Notes: a model not told the origin generated them from the sequence alone. 64,000 nt of DNA from Steinernema hermaphroditum (GCA_030435675.1 CM059621.1:868001-932000); one strand, 5' to 3'. Positions 34,578 to 47,338 are shown, counted from the stretch's first letter. Translations and numbers: made by a program.

Positions 34578-36697
34578 TTAATCACTGTCACTGTTCTCGG
34601 TTGGTTCATATTCATTCAGCAGTCCGCTGATATGCTCAGCAGCCCTAGGACATCCGTCCTCGCCCATGGTGACACCCGTGTCCATCATTCTCGAGATTGT
34701 GTCAAGGAGTTTCATAGTCTCGAATTCCCTCTGTTTTTCAGACATGTTCTCCCAGCCAGTGGCTGGATTGACCCTGAAGTGACATATTTAGCTAAGCCTT
34801 CGAAGCTATCACCTACTGATCCTCAACCTGTCTGTAGTCGTCCGTCTCTGAGTCTTCACTGTCCGACTCGTTCCTCATACGACTGTTGAGCGATCCAAGG
34901 AGACCTCTGTTAGCGTAGAGGCCAGCTGAGTGGTCCAGACCCTCTTTTGCCCAGTAGTCCATCAATCGATCGGCTATAATGTGATATCTTCTAAATATTA
35001 AGACCACTAAAACCTACGCGAAAACTGGCATAGCGTGAAAACAAGTTCAGTGGCCATTCTGGAGCAGAGGTCCGAGCCCTCCAATATTTGGGCAATCTTG
35101 GATCTGAGAGTCTTTTCTTCTTGTTCGACATCTTCGGTTTCGAGCACGGGAAGGATCTGTAGACGACAATAGCGCCGAGCGCCATCTGAGGCTTCGCATA
35201 TATAGCGCAGTACGGCCATGAAGATAATGGCCAGATGCGACCCAGGTTCCTAGAAAATTATCAGACGCCTTCAGCCGTTCTACAAAGTATCCCTCACGTT
35301 GTCAAGCGAATCTTCAATACTCTCCAAAAGCGCTTTAGGAATTGTGATGTCGTAACCATCGAAGACATAGTCGGCTCCAATTTTGGACAGTTCCATTTCA
35401 TCCAGCTAAAAAATCCATGCAATCATGCCTTTCGGAATAAAGTTAACTCTGGGAGCCATCTGTTTCACGTGTTCATCGAAATCGTCGATCGATCTGGCGA
35501 GCAGAATGTTTATTATTTTGTTTTTGGTCGATATGGGAATGTTGTGGCAGCGAAGAGCATGCTTAAAAAGATGTGAGCATTGATGAGCTAGCTCCTGAAA
35601 GGTCGCTTAATAAGAAGGGTAGTGGCTGGGAGAGCTTACAGTGGCAAAGTCAAATTCTTCACTGCCCATCAGATTGCACATAATCAACAGGACGTTGCTA
35701 GAAATTGTGTTGTCATCTTCCTCGTTCTTAGCTTTATTTGAGGTATGTTGAAAAAGTGTGCAGAAGATACGAAGGACTGACTGGTCCTTGGACCAGACGC
35801 TCTAAAAGTATGAGGTGACAAGTGAAGGATGGTGTCGGTTTGTGATGAACTTTCTATCGAACTTCACTTCGAACCTTCTTACACCCCATCTTACCAGAAT
35901 TTCGTTATGCCCAGAAGTCATCTTGAAGCAGAGGCGGAGATCGTAGAAGAAGAACTGAATCAGGAGATCTTCGGAGAGGAGAAGAAGGTAGTTGAATCGA
36001 TGTTGGGCCAGTTCAGAGAACTGTCCTTCCATGTATCGTTGAGAGATGAACTCGATGCGGTCAAGGAGGTAACCCGAGAATGAGTCACTGCAATTAACCT
36101 CCTGGCTACCAAGCTTTCATAGATCAGTTCTTACGCGAAGATGTCTCTGGCCAACACCGAATGAAAAAGGCTGTTTATGATGCATTTTTCGGCTTCGAAC
36201 AGGGCTGCAAAGGAGATAGATTTTGGACTTGCAGAAAAGGATTGCTACCGTACCCTTAACTTGAGGAGATCTGGAAGGAGGAAAAGCGGCTGCCATGACC
36301 ATTCGGCACACTGGTTCAGTTAGGAGATGTGTCAGGCCTGTGTCATCTCGACAGAGGATTCGGAGAAGGGATATAATATTGCATCGGGCGGCCTCGGACA
36401 CATTCTCCAAGTTCTGTAGGAGGAAGTCGGCATAGGCCTAAAGGACCACTTTGATTAAGAACTAGCCCTGATGTGCAGAATATGAGATTATCTGCCCTTT
36501 TCGAGACCAGCTGCTATGCTAGCAAAAATTTGCCCTTAAGCTAACTGTACCTTCTTAACAACGTCATTGGCACTTGGGAATTCCAAGGTATCTTCCATCT
36601 CCCGGATCAGACTCGAACTCTCAGCAACGAATCCATCCTCGTTCTTGCTGTTCAGCAAGTTCGACCAATTAGCAACGATTTCTGCCGTCAGCGACAT
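34578..36697 (-). CDS. ric-8: RIC-8 (synembryn) homologue, downstream tandem copy
   Basis: Ten exons join in phase to give 531 residues: 36697-36551, 36437-36254, 36204-36135, 36087-35895, 35801-35640, 35594-35448, 35405-35298, 35249-35018, 34973-34817 and 34773-34578. RIC-8 is a cytosolic chaperone and exchange factor for G-protein alpha subunits, needed in nematodes for synaptic release and spindle positioning. The armadillo-like body is complete. The family's conserved C-terminal blocks are present: DHSAGLYANRGL, an acidic SDSEDSETDDY where vertebrate RIC-8A is phosphorylated by CK2, then VNPATGWENMSEKQREFE, and ENSDSD at the end. Compared with the upstream copy, the tail lacks about ten residues after NPATG. 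All splice sites are canonical and no stop interrupts the frame, so the copy appears functional. It is 362 bases downstream of the other copy, on the same strand. Confidence 0.9.
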
Positions 36698-37059
36698 GGC
36701 TTAATCTGAAAGTAAGGTGGAAATGACAAAGTCTGCCAGGCATCAGGCTGAAAACAAAGCGCATTGACGGGTTGTGGTGGCTATAGGCGAAGGTAAGGAA
36801 TGCGTGGTGCGGAGAGGTGCTGGCACACGGGATATGCTAATCAATATGCGATTGTCGTGTAGATGCGCAGCGACTGGTGCTCTCACCGCTAATTGCTTGA
36901 GAATTTCTTTGAGCACCTCCCTTGCAAAAGACACCCTGTGTAAGACGAATACATTTATGACTACCTCCATGTATTGACAAATACATATGCTTGATAATAA
37001 ATTAAAGCTAAACCGTTCAAATCATAGATTTGAACATATATCCTGACTAGATCTGATAT
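36698..37059. other. Spacer between the two ric-8 genes
   Basis: This 362-base spacer separates the stop of the upstream copy from the start of the downstream copy. It is longer than a typical nematode operon gap of about 100 bases. Separate promoters are more likely, though trans-splicing is possible. A segment of 36720-36850 resembles the region just upstream of the other copy's start (near 40410-40540), including a GGCATCAGGC then GAAAAC block. Confidence 0.55.
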
Positions 37060-40000
37060 TCAATCGCTGTCGCTTTCTTCGTTTGGTCCAGGCTGATTCT
37101 TAAGCAGTTCGCAGACGTGGCTGACAGGTTGGGGCCGGCCATCTTCGCCGATGGTGCCCGGCTGGATGACTCCCGTGTCCATCAGTTTCGACATCGCGTC
37201 GACGAGTTTCATCGCCTCGAATTCCCTCTGTTCTTCGGACATGTTCTCCCAGGCGCTATTGTCACGGAGGGGGTTGATGAAGCCGGTGACTGGATTCACC
37301 CTGAAGTGACATGTTTAGCTAAGCCGTAGAAGCTAGCACCTACTGATCCTCGACCTGTCTATAGTCGTCCGTCTCTGAGTCTTCACTGTCCGACTCGTTC
37401 CTCACCCGACTGTTGAGCGATCCAAAGAGACCTCTGTTGGCGAAGAGGCCAGCTGAATGGCCCAATCCGCAGTATTTCATCATTCTACTGGCTATAATGT
37501 TGTGGTCAGGAAATATTATACCCACTTAAACGTACGTGACTGCTTGCAGAGGGTGAACAGAAGCTCTGCTGCCATCTCAGCACAGGGGCCGGCGCTCATC
37601 ATGATTCTAATGACCTTGGCTCTTAGGGAGTTTCCCTCATCCGGACGGTGCTGGACATCCTCAGCTTTGAGGGGAGGGAGAATCTTTAGACGACAGTAGC
37701 GACGAGCGCCTTTTGAAGCGGTGCAAATGTAGTGCAGAACGGCCAAGTAGCTGACAAGCAGGCCCGCGTCGGATTGAGGTGCCTACAAACAGATTCTCCT
37801 TTCATGATCCGTCATGAAAATTGCCTTACGTTGTCCATTTTATCCTCCATACTCTCCAGAACCACTTTGGGAAATGTGATGTCGTAATCTTCATACAGAT
37901 TATCCGGATCCACTTTTTCCATCTCTTCTGCGCTAAGCTAAACCCTTCGTGTAATCTGTCCCCTTGAAGTATGATCTACCTTAGGAGCCAAACGACCCAG
38001 GTGCCTATCCAGTCGGTACATGATGTTAACGACGTTCTGCTTGGTGGGTTCAGGGATGTTCTTGCAAAGAATAAGATCCCTACCGAGTTTCGCGCTCTGT
38101 CCAGCTAGTTCCTGAAACATTCAAAGCGGTCGTGGATTGACAAGACTGGTGTATTTACGGTAGATTGGTCAAATTCATGGCTGCAGAGAAGATTGTACAT
38201 GATCTTCAACACCTCATTAGCTCGTTCGTCGTGTACTTTGGATAGTTGCCCGCCGTCCATAGCTTCTTTTGTGCTGTGCTCAAGGATCGTCGAGAAGATG
38301 CCTAGGATCGATTGGTCTTTGGACCAAGCGCTCTGAAACGGCAAAGTGAGAACTGGGTATTGGCGATATAGGGACGGATCTATCTTGATCTGATTAGATT
38401 TTTGAGCTCAGGCGACGGCAAAGCCGGATATTTTTGAGAGAGTCCAGGAAAGCGGACTATTATTCGGAGGTAGATCTGCTCTTATATAATACAGTCTGCA
38501 CTTACCAAAACCCTATTATGCGTGGCGCTCAGCACGAAGCAGAGGCGGAGATCGTAGAAGAAGAACTGAATCAGGAGATCTTCGGAGAGGAGAAGAAGGT
38601 AGTTGAATCGATGTTGGGCCAGTTCAGAGAACTGTCCTTCCATGTATCGCTGAGAGATGAACTCGATGCGGTCGAGGAGGTAACCGGAGAATGAGTCACT
38701 GCAATGAGCCTCATTATGACCAGGCTGTCATATATCTCTGCTTACGCGAAGATGTCTCTGGCCAACACCGAATGAAAAAGGCTGTTTATGATGCATTTTT
38801 CGGCTTCGAACAGGGCTGCAAAGGAGATAGATTATGAACTTACAGGAAATGATTGCTACCGTACCCTTAACCTGAGGAGATCTGGAAGGGGGGAAAGCGG
38901 CTGCCATGACCATTCGGCACACTGGTTCAGTTAGGAGATGTGTCAGGCCTGTGTCATCTCGACAGAGGATTCGGAGGAGGGAGAGGATGTTGCATCGGGC
39001 GGCCTCGGACACAGTCTCCAAGTTCTGCAGGAGGAAGTCGGCATAGGCCTAAAGGACCACTTTGATTACATACTTGTTGCACTTACTACTAGCACGGTCG
39101 ATTCATCGTCACTCTACAGATTTATGACTTCATTAACTGTCAGACTAGTTAATTGCTCTAAATTTTGGGATCGCTTCGCTCCATCTTAGTTGGATTGCAG
39201 ATTGAAGGTTTGAGGTTGATGAGATGATTACCCCAGCGTAAAAGGGCCATCGAAGGGGTGATTTTTCTAATGGACCCTTATCGGATGGAGGGTAATTTTG
39301 GGACTTAATTACGGAATATCGATTGCTCTCAAACATCATCTACTCTTAGTTTGGCGAGGTCACCACGGGAAGCTTTGTTACTAAGTACTTGCGAAGTACG
39401 CTACGAAGTGCTTCCGCAATTCTGCGGTATATCGAATTATCTCAAAGGAAAATGAATCACATTGATATGAAACTAATTGGAACCGAAAATCGCTTAAGGC
39501 TTACATATCCGCTGATAAATGGACGAAGATAACGGAACTGCGCTAATGGATCTCCTTATGAGTTACTTCCTGGACCCAGAAAAAACGTAAAGAAATGGGG
39601 TGTACATCAGCTAAAAGTGAGCGCTTGACTGGACCCATAATACGTATCCATACCAATTCATATAGAGTTTCATGTTCACATTTTTTATGTACAAATCCCG
39701 GTTCTTATTGTCAGTATATAGCGTACTATGAGCACTAGCCGCGAGATGATTCATCGGATCTCCATTAGAGCAATTCCGGTCGTCTCATCAATGGGTGAAT
39801 CTATCAGCAAACAGTATTGTTCGGCCGCAAGTCTGTGGTAAAATTTGCAAAATTTTCACAAACACATTTGGGGCAAACACATTGCGAAATATTTCCTCCG
39901 AAGGTTCCCCCGTTGCCCTCTTTGAAACTTAGTCACCCTCGTTGTCCTTTTTGGCGATGATAAAGACTCACCTTCGAGTCATATATTCACATTCTTCATG

Positions 40001-40396
40001 TAAAAATCCATATATCTTACTGTGCTTATTGCGATTATGCAGTAGATGTGGTGAACGTCTGTGTAATACAGTATGGTTTGGTCGCAAATCTGCGATGAAA
40101 TTGGACGGAATTGTCAAAGCTTGCGCTGAGCACATTGCGAAATATTTCATCCAAAAATTTCCCTATTGCGCTCCTTAAAGGCTAGTCACGCTCGCTGTCT
40201 TTTGGTCATTGGAACCCTATCTGAGGGATAAACGTTTAAGAAGACTCACCTTCTTAGCCTCCTCTGTAATATTCGGGAACTTCATCTGTTGCTCCAGCAC
40301 TCGAATCAGGCTCCAACTCTCGGCGACGAATCCATCTTCGTTCTTGCTATCCAGCAAGTTTGACCAATTCGTAACGATTTCTGCCGTCAGCGACAT
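37060..40396 (-). CDS. ric-8: RIC-8 (synembryn) homologue, upstream tandem copy
   Basis: Ten exons give 547 residues: 40396-40250, 39048-38865, 38815-38746, 38698-38506, 38332-38159, 38111-37980, 37937-37830, 37782-37536, 37491-37344 and 37300-37060. The start MSLTAEIVTNWSNLLDSKNE is shared with the downstream copy. Armadillo-type helices follow, then GHSAGLFANRGLFGSLNSR, the acidic SDSEDSETDDY segment, VNPVTGFINPLRDNSAWENM, and an NEESDSD end. Length and C-terminal layout are those of RIC-8A. Intron 1 is 1.2 kb and contains a tandem duplication that carries a second copy of the exon-1 donor, whereas in the other copy this intron is 113 bases. The longer, more typical tail makes this the likelier ancestral copy. 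Confidence 0.93.
39667..40250. repeat. Tandem duplication in ric-8 intron 1
   Basis: Two diverged units of about 300 bases (about 39667-39975 and 39976-40250) share ACATTGCGAAATATTTC, a CCCNNTTGC.CTC block, CTAGTCAC or TTAGTCAC, CTCGNTGTC and an AAGACTCACCTTC block. The last block is the complement of the exon-1 donor region, so the copy at about 39964 duplicates a splice donor. Confidence 0.6.
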
Positions 40397-43300
40397 GGCT
40401 TAATCTGAAAGTAAGGACCGTTCGCAAGGTCGAGGACGAGAGAAAATGAGAATATCCGCCGGGCATCAGGCCGAAAACAGAGCGTTCCCGTGGTAACGTC
40501 GTCCATGAGTGAGATGAAGAGAGGCGCACGCGCGTCACAAATGCGCAGCTCTGGTCGGCGTCGACGTGCCGCAACGTTCGAGAAATACTAATCGATATAT
40601 GATGTCGGATGGTGGCGCTGCGTGTGGCCCGCCGCCGATGAGGTCATCGAGTTGTGTTTTGAGTATGTTCAACTCCCCTGTGTAATAGATTAAACCTCGC
40701 ACTTGACGTATTCGAAGAGGAAAGCCGCATATATCCACAAATGACACCTGCTCGTTTCAGAACGTGAAAATAACACATTTGGTGATGCCGCTGTGGGTGG
40801 CCCAGATTTCGTCATTATTACTGGCTGCTTTTCGGCTCTAGCGACAATGTACGTTCTGCTCAGCTTCACTGTCAGGTTAGTTCTTGATGCGTATTGATGG
40901 ACTGTGGTGATGAGGGTGTATTCGAAGTTGAAAATAATGTTGCTGTGGCGCAGCCTTTTTTGAAGTGGGGCAAATAAGCGCATCCTGACGTCTTGATCAG
41001 TAAACCGAGTCCAATGATGATTCGGTGGAGATGTAGAGTGAGTAGAATCCGATTTTTTCAGAAAATAACCTTGTATTATGGTTGTGGGTCAATGCCATAT
41101 ACGCATTGCAAATATACGGGCTGTGGTATAAACCGAAAGATCGTTTGGGGCTTTCTTAAAGTGATATTGACCACTCCTCTTTGTCTTACAACTATCCTTT
41201 TTTGGACGTCATAAATGCCTGCTGAACGTTGTTTGGAGTTCATCGAGTTACGTTTTGAGTATGTTTCAGTCTCAGCATTATCCTTTTTATCCTTGTCGTG
41301 GTTCCATTATTGTATCGAGACACCCGTAAGCTGGGCAGATGATGTGAAGATACTATGATGCTTCGAATGCCGAATGACTGTCAGATTGTGACCTCTATGC
41401 TGGATGTGAACCGAGATAGGTATTAAATGTAAATGTAAATGTATCGTGGCTCCTTAATGAGGTCAACTATCAGAGACCGTTTCATCATTGAAACATAATA
41501 ATTCCAGTCACGAGCGCCAAAAAAAGACCACAAAAAAAAGACCGCCAATTCCCTTACACGAAGCTGTTTAGACTAACTGCCTAGAACTGCCTATGTCTCG
41601 AGAAAGCCATCACGACAACAGAGCTCGTTCTTCGGGCTCGCATAAAATCAATAGCCAAAGTTCTAAGCCGAGGTTTTCCTAAGCCAAATCTGGATGTTAG
41701 GCATTGGTAGTCGTTTTGTGGCGGTTCTTAAAATTGGCAGTCTTTTTCGGCAGATCCATCGGCACACCACTTCACCTTCAACTTTTGCTATATCTTGTCA
41801 AGATCGTGTTAACCAGACTCCATTAATGTTATCGAGGCTTATATTCCTGCCTAATGCTATGCAGCTGTTTTGAAAGAACCATTGGTCTGTGTCAAAATCC
41901 GATTGTTTCGTTGATAAATTACTAATGATCTTTTGTACTTTTGAAAACGGAAACGAAAGGTTACAAGGAATCCTAGACGTTGTTTGTGCGTTGCGAGCAG
42001 GCGTATACAAAAAAGTCAGAAAAACAATGATGTCATCTTGTTTGCATATTTCTGTCTCCTCCAAACATTTCTGTCTCGTCCGGCATCACTTTGCATTACC
42101 GATTTCCTGTCTATGGCTTATTCTGATTCGGATACTTAACGATTTTATGGCTTGATTTCGTAATATTTCAAGCGTAGAAGATACCAATTATCGTGCTCGA
42201 CACGGCATGCCTGTCTGTTTATGGCTTCGAGGTGTCTATTTCTAACTAAATCTGCAGCTGTCGTGAAATACGCACTTCTTTTGAACTGTAGCCATCTGCA
42301 CCCGTCGATGTTCGTCAATTTATTGTTGCATCTACTGGGAATATCGCTGCGATAGTAAGCGATTGGACATGAAATCATAATCTCGGGTTCGTTGAGTGCT
42401 AGTAGGAGGCGCGATGGTTTCCTACAGTAGCTGGAATTACCTTCTATTCTACGAAATGACTGTCCTTCTGTCTGTAAGGTGTCTGTCTCTTGCACACTTG
42501 CGCTTGTGTGCCCGGTTGACTCATGACGGCAGGCAAGCTGACAAAATGTCAGTCGCGTATACGATTAACGAGTACGATCGGGAGGTGCAGTGTTTCAATT
42601 TCATTAATTCGACTGCTTAACTTATGCAAAGACCAGGACGGCAAACACAAACTCTCATTATGGATGTGCGAGATTCCCACATTGCTCGTGAGAACGGCTG
42701 ACATAGCTGCATTGCTTTGACGTCGATGACGAATTTTCTGTCGAAACGTCGGAAAGGGAATCTTCCAGAATATTTTGTGAGACGTGTGATTGTTCTGCCG
42801 ATGGTTGACTTTTATTTTTTCTGACAAGGTAGTTACGAGTTTTATTAAAGGCTTCCTTCAAAAGTAAACTCGGGATTTCGGCGGTGTCTCGGCTTCTCGC
42901 AGCGGGGTGGGTGACGGTGACGACTTGTTGGTGATACGGTGGAAGTACGATTACCTGGTGTTCCAAACCTTCTGGGAGCCACGGCGATTAGTAACAACGA
43001 CGGCCGAGAACAATCGCTTTTCAGATCACATTCGGCAAACCTTTGTGATAACGAGTGGACAACCCAACCGATCGTTGGCGACACATGCACAAAGACTAAT
43101 AAGGGAACCTTCCTAAATACCTGATATTAACACTTTGGAACGTTCTCTTGTGAGTCGGACACTAATGGGCGGGAGGCCAAAGGGATGCTTAGTTTGTATC
43201 TTCTCTATTTACCTAGGTACTCTAACTTTTATGAAGGCTGAACCCATTGAATATTGGTGTAATGAACACCCTCTGCTTTGACACTATCCGAAAACGTTTC

Positions 43301-44030
43301 ATTCAACTGACACCGTATCTAGTCGATACTAGCACTCTTTGTGATCAACCTGATTCGCTTTTGAATGTCGATCGAAAATGGCTATGTCGTCCAAGACATA
43401 CTTTGATGGCTATTTCATTTGTATCTTCTCCACTTATGAATGTAGTAGTTTATGAGAATCGAAAATGTCTTTTTTTCAAGAAAGATTTTAGTAGAACGGT
43501 ACCCTAACGTTAATAGTGGTGTTGGATCGTCTACTGTTCTCACAAACTCTGCGATTAAATAACAACTTCTACTTGTAGTAACTTTTCCTATCGTGGAACG
43601 TCCAAATAGCGAAAAAATACGTACCGGAAGCGAAACCGGGTGCATCTCTAGTCTCAAACCTGTCATATGCACTGTCTTTCTTATCAGTCCTCTAGCAAAG
43701 GCTTATACATTCAAGTTGAAACTAAAAATAGCCATTAAATCACCCCGTGAAAAACGCCTTCCCGATTTTCAGGCGGTGACAAAGCCAATGTTTATTTGTG
43801 GGCATCAGTCCCCCACAGCGCAGGCGAGCAACGAGCACATCATTGATCGATCACGCTGACTCACGCGGACGCGTCCCTTTTTCTATGTTTTGGCGCCCCC
43901 GACGCAGCCGAGGTTGTTAATGTTTCCTCTTTGCACTTTCAACATCCTTTCCTGTCTGGGAGCCATTTGGCGGGCGCCGCCATTGCCCTCCATCCGCCTC
44001 ACCGTATGCCAATTTTAGGCTCATCCAACG
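40397..44030. other. Intergenic, no gene recognised; one repeat copy
   Basis: A minus-strand frame of 116 residues at 42145-42495 has a balanced composition but no motif and no spliced partner. I leave it out as a gene. The interval contains dispersed repeat 1 copy D and a solo end of the foldback family near 43640 (GGGTGCATCTCTAG). Confidence 0.4.
42890..43120 (+). repeat. Dispersed repeat family 1, copy D
   Basis: This copy matches 10640-10900 in order and orientation: GATACGGTGGAAGTACGA then TACCTGGTGTTCCA, CCTTCTGGGAGC, ACGACGGCCGAGAAC and ACCCAACCGATCG. It is diverged at perhaps one base in five. Confidence 0.55.
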
Positions 44031-47000
44031 ATGGACGTTCCCATAGATGTCAACGAATTTCGGTCGTTTTGTTTTCGAGGCGAAGGCCGCGCCAACTTCG
44101 TCATCAGCGCGAAGAATGTCAAATCGGGCGAGAGGTACACGCTTCCTTATGTTCCCCTAGAACAACTGTCCTCTTTAGGATCGTTTGGCGCCTGTCCAAA
44201 GACAAGAAGACTGGCCATATAGCCACCGATTCCAAATGCTACGCCGTCACAAGATTCATGGACACATTTGTGGCGCCGTTCTTCGACGAATCCTTCCTCC
44301 TCAACTCATCCATAGTCCTTCTGCCTGTTGACGCTCTTTTCCAGCTCGCCAAGGTATCATCGATCAACGTGTGTTTACCATGGACTGACCGTCTAGATAC
44401 CCTCACTGCCAATGAACACCAAAATCGAGAACTGGAAGGATCTGGCCGACGTGGCTAGGTACCCGGACAGTCTCAGTTGTCTACCGATGGAGAAGGTTCC
44501 CAAGGACATGAAGTTCGTCAGCGCTCTGCAGATGCCCGATGCGACTCAGATTGAGAAAGTCTTTCCATCGTATATCGGGCCGACGATTACGGTAGAGCTG
44601 AAGCCGAAGCAGGGGTTCTTTCAGCATCACCCCGATGTGCCTGTTCGCTTCTGCAATAATTGCATTTTGCAGGTAGGTGCACTCATAATAATGTTGCCCA
44701 AATTAGATTGGTCTTTGAAACTGTTCATTGAACCTCTAAAGTCACCAAAGGATAATACAAAACAGACCAAATATGTGAAATAGTGCACTATAACTGGACA
44801 ACACGCATGTATAAGAGGGCCGTAAGTAATTCAATGAAAATAGAGATACATAGACTCGGAGAAACATCCGTAAATCTCACTTAAACGTTCACTGAAATAG
44901 TTATGATAAAGAAGCAACTAACTCTTCTTGGAGTCATGTTCATTTGAATTAAGCAGTGCCACTTATGGCCGCCACGGGTTTTATAAAGTTTTCTGTATTT
45001 GTTCAAATATGCCTGGCCTGAGCGCTTATGATAGAAATCAAAAATCACGTCTGCCGAATAGCGAATTATACAATTCTGCGTGCAGCCGGCTCAATTAGTT
45101 TCGGGACCAATCCGAGGCGACTCGAGCCGGCCCATCTGGGATCGTTTTATTTACTGGAATGTTCGTGAGGAGTGGTACGAAGAGAGCGCAAACGATCAGA
45201 GACAGTACATCAGTCAAATTTCCTCTGAAACAGCAGAAAACTAACTCTTCTTGACATTACTTTTATTTGAATGAACTAGTCTCAATTATGTCGCCGATCC
45301 TCGGTTATTATAAAGTATTCTGTATTTATTCAAATGTGCCTGGTCCGGGCGTTTATGTTACCACGTATTGCAACTAGAAAAGCCGATTCGGTAATATGAC
45401 GCAATTAGGCCTGGTCCAATTGGTTTTCAAGCCAATCCGAGCCGGCACGATCCGGCCTATCTGTGAACATTTTATTTGATGGTTGCAAGGTGCTATACGA
45501 GCAGAGCGCAGACGTCCAGACAAACAGAGCCTTTTCACATGCCCTTTGTCCGTTTGTCGACCGTTTGCGCTCTTTTTCGCAAAACGATTCCTGTTTTGTT
45601 GTTCCAGCCGGCTCGGATTGGCTCCGTGCCAATTGAACTCAGCTCACTGCTTATGTCCATTATTTCCATTGTTGTGCATACAGGTGTGCCCCGAAGAGTG
45701 TGTGATAATCTTCCAAATTGTGACAAACAGATTAACCTGAGATTTCGTCGACCCCTTCCCATATGAAGCCAATTTAGCACTACTTTTTTTTAAAACTTTA
45801 CGTTTATCTTAGCTTGTTTAACTATTTTTATTACTCTGTAATCGACCGATAAAGCAAAGTACAAGTAGTGGATTTGGCCGCTTAAAACAAGAACAAAGGA
45901 CCGCATTAGCGAAACCTTCAATTCTTCGTCCGCTTGATTGATTCTTGTCCGCTTCTGGTCAAATGTCCCATGAGGTAAAAGTGCAAAGCGAAGAGACGCC
46001 GGAAGAACTATGCAATGAGACATAATTTTCTGCTTGATGCAGTCAAAGTAAAGACGTTGACAACTGCATCGAGACCAGTTTTCGATGTGTATTACAAAAA
46101 TGAAAACAAGAACCAAAAAGAACATGTTTACACAACGGTGAAACATTACATAGGTACCGTCATGGAAGAAACGTGTGCCTCGTGAAAATGAAAAAAAAAA
46201 ACAACAAACAGGTTCGGTGGAATCGATGCGAAAATAGTTGCATCGCGCCGACAGCACGCCCCTTGTCCGTGACAGTGAAAAATGATTGATCGGGAACATC
46301 TGGGAATCAATTTTCTGCTCCATGTGTAGGCATGTTCACATCAGGGGCAGTTTGATGGACACCAAGCATAGGTTAGATCGAAAGATGTTGATCTATTTTG
46401 GCTTTCTTTTGGCATCTTCTTCGTAAACTAAGCTATCCACCTAGCAGAATAAAAAATTCGATCAAACATAAGACGAAAACATGACTATATAGACGCTTTC
46501 AGCTCGAAAAATCTCACTCGGATGCGTTTGACAAAATGTACGACTTCTGCCCTATCGACCTCTTCAGCGGAGAGCTGCCCAAGATGCGCAAAGCCATCCG
46601 TTCTCTCATCGACGTTCCGCATAGAAATCTTCGCATTTTCTCCAACGGAGTCGTCATCCATTCTGACGAAGCACAGCTTTCCAGATCCGATCTTAACACG
46701 GCTCTGTTTCCCCTGAACAGAGCCGACGTCAACATTCTCGTCGACAGTGTAAGAGCCCCCGATTTTCAACAACTCTTTGGCATATCTGACTTTTAGATTT
46801 GCTACATTCTTGCCGGAATGACTGACAATAATAGGGATTTTAAACTGCAGGAAGATAGCATTTTGGCGACATTGTTGGAGACGCAAATGATCGACACAGT
46901 CGGCATCGTCAGGGCCTATAGCTACTTTAACTCGCTCCCTCTTCAAGTTCAGGTAATCAGCCAACATCTCTAAGGCTCTCAAATGCAGTACTTTAGAAGG

Positions 47001-47338
47001 ACGTAGAAAAGCACCACCTAGATTCTACCAAGGGACTTTGTTTCCTCCAGAAGACCGACAAGAGATCCCGATTGGAGCGCTACCTTCTAGCGGCCACCAT
47101 GAAGGACTGTAGCATTATGCTGAGCCTGAGGATGGTTGACACGTCTTACATCTCTGGAAAGGACGAGAAAGTCTTCAGGATGTACAAAAACGATACAGAA
47201 ATCTGCTTCGCCTTTTCCATCAAGGTCGTGGATCTCGATCCGAAATCGCCGAAGAACCTCCTTAACGCCTTCAAACGCTTCATGAAGGGCGTCGAACTGA
47301 TCAAGCTCAACCCGAGCATCCACAAGCCTTGCATCTAG
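44031..47338 (+). CDS. ippk-1: Inositol-pentakisphosphate 2-kinase (IPK1 type)
   Basis: Six exons join in phase to give 432 residues: 44031-44134, 44179-44353, 44397-44672, 46503-46748, 46797-46952 and 46997-47338. The enzyme phosphorylates inositol pentakisphosphate at the 2 position to give InsP6, using ATP. Visible family landmarks are a glycine-rich start (FRGEGRANFVI), the signature ELKPKQGF with nearby CNNC, then FCPIDLFSG followed by LRIFSNG. The C-terminal block has AATMKDCSIMLSL, then a FAFSIKVVDLDPKS stretch. The protein is a little shorter than the human enzyme (about 490), mostly in the variable insert before the last third. Intron 3 is 1.8 kb and holds a tandem repeat; the other introns are 43-48 bases. 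AATAAA occurs at 47475-47480. The gene symbol follows the C. elegans name. Confidence 0.92.
44910..45560. repeat. Tandem duplication inside IPPK intron 3
   Basis: Two diverged units with a period of about 323 bases share CTAACTCTTCTTG, a TTATAAAGT.TTCTGTATTT run, TTCAAAT.TGCCTGG, CCAATCCGAG and a GAGC.CA.ACG block. The repeat has no coding content. A 177-residue frame on the minus strand in the same intron (45790-46323) is AT-rich and shows no motif. Confidence 0.65.

Noticed and set aside
36698..37059. ric-8 pair as an operon
   Set aside because: The spacer is 362 bases, longer than typical nematode operon gaps, and no U-rich or spliced-leader acceptor arrangement was clear.
42145..42495. 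A 116-residue minus-strand frame with balanced composition
   Set aside because: It looks protein-like but has no recognisable motif, no partner exon and no promoter or poly-A evidence. It is left unassigned.
45790..46323. A 177-residue minus-strand frame inside IPPK intron 3
   Set aside because: It is AT-rich, with runs of Phe and Ser. It has no signal peptide start, motif or splice support, and is opposite to the host gene.
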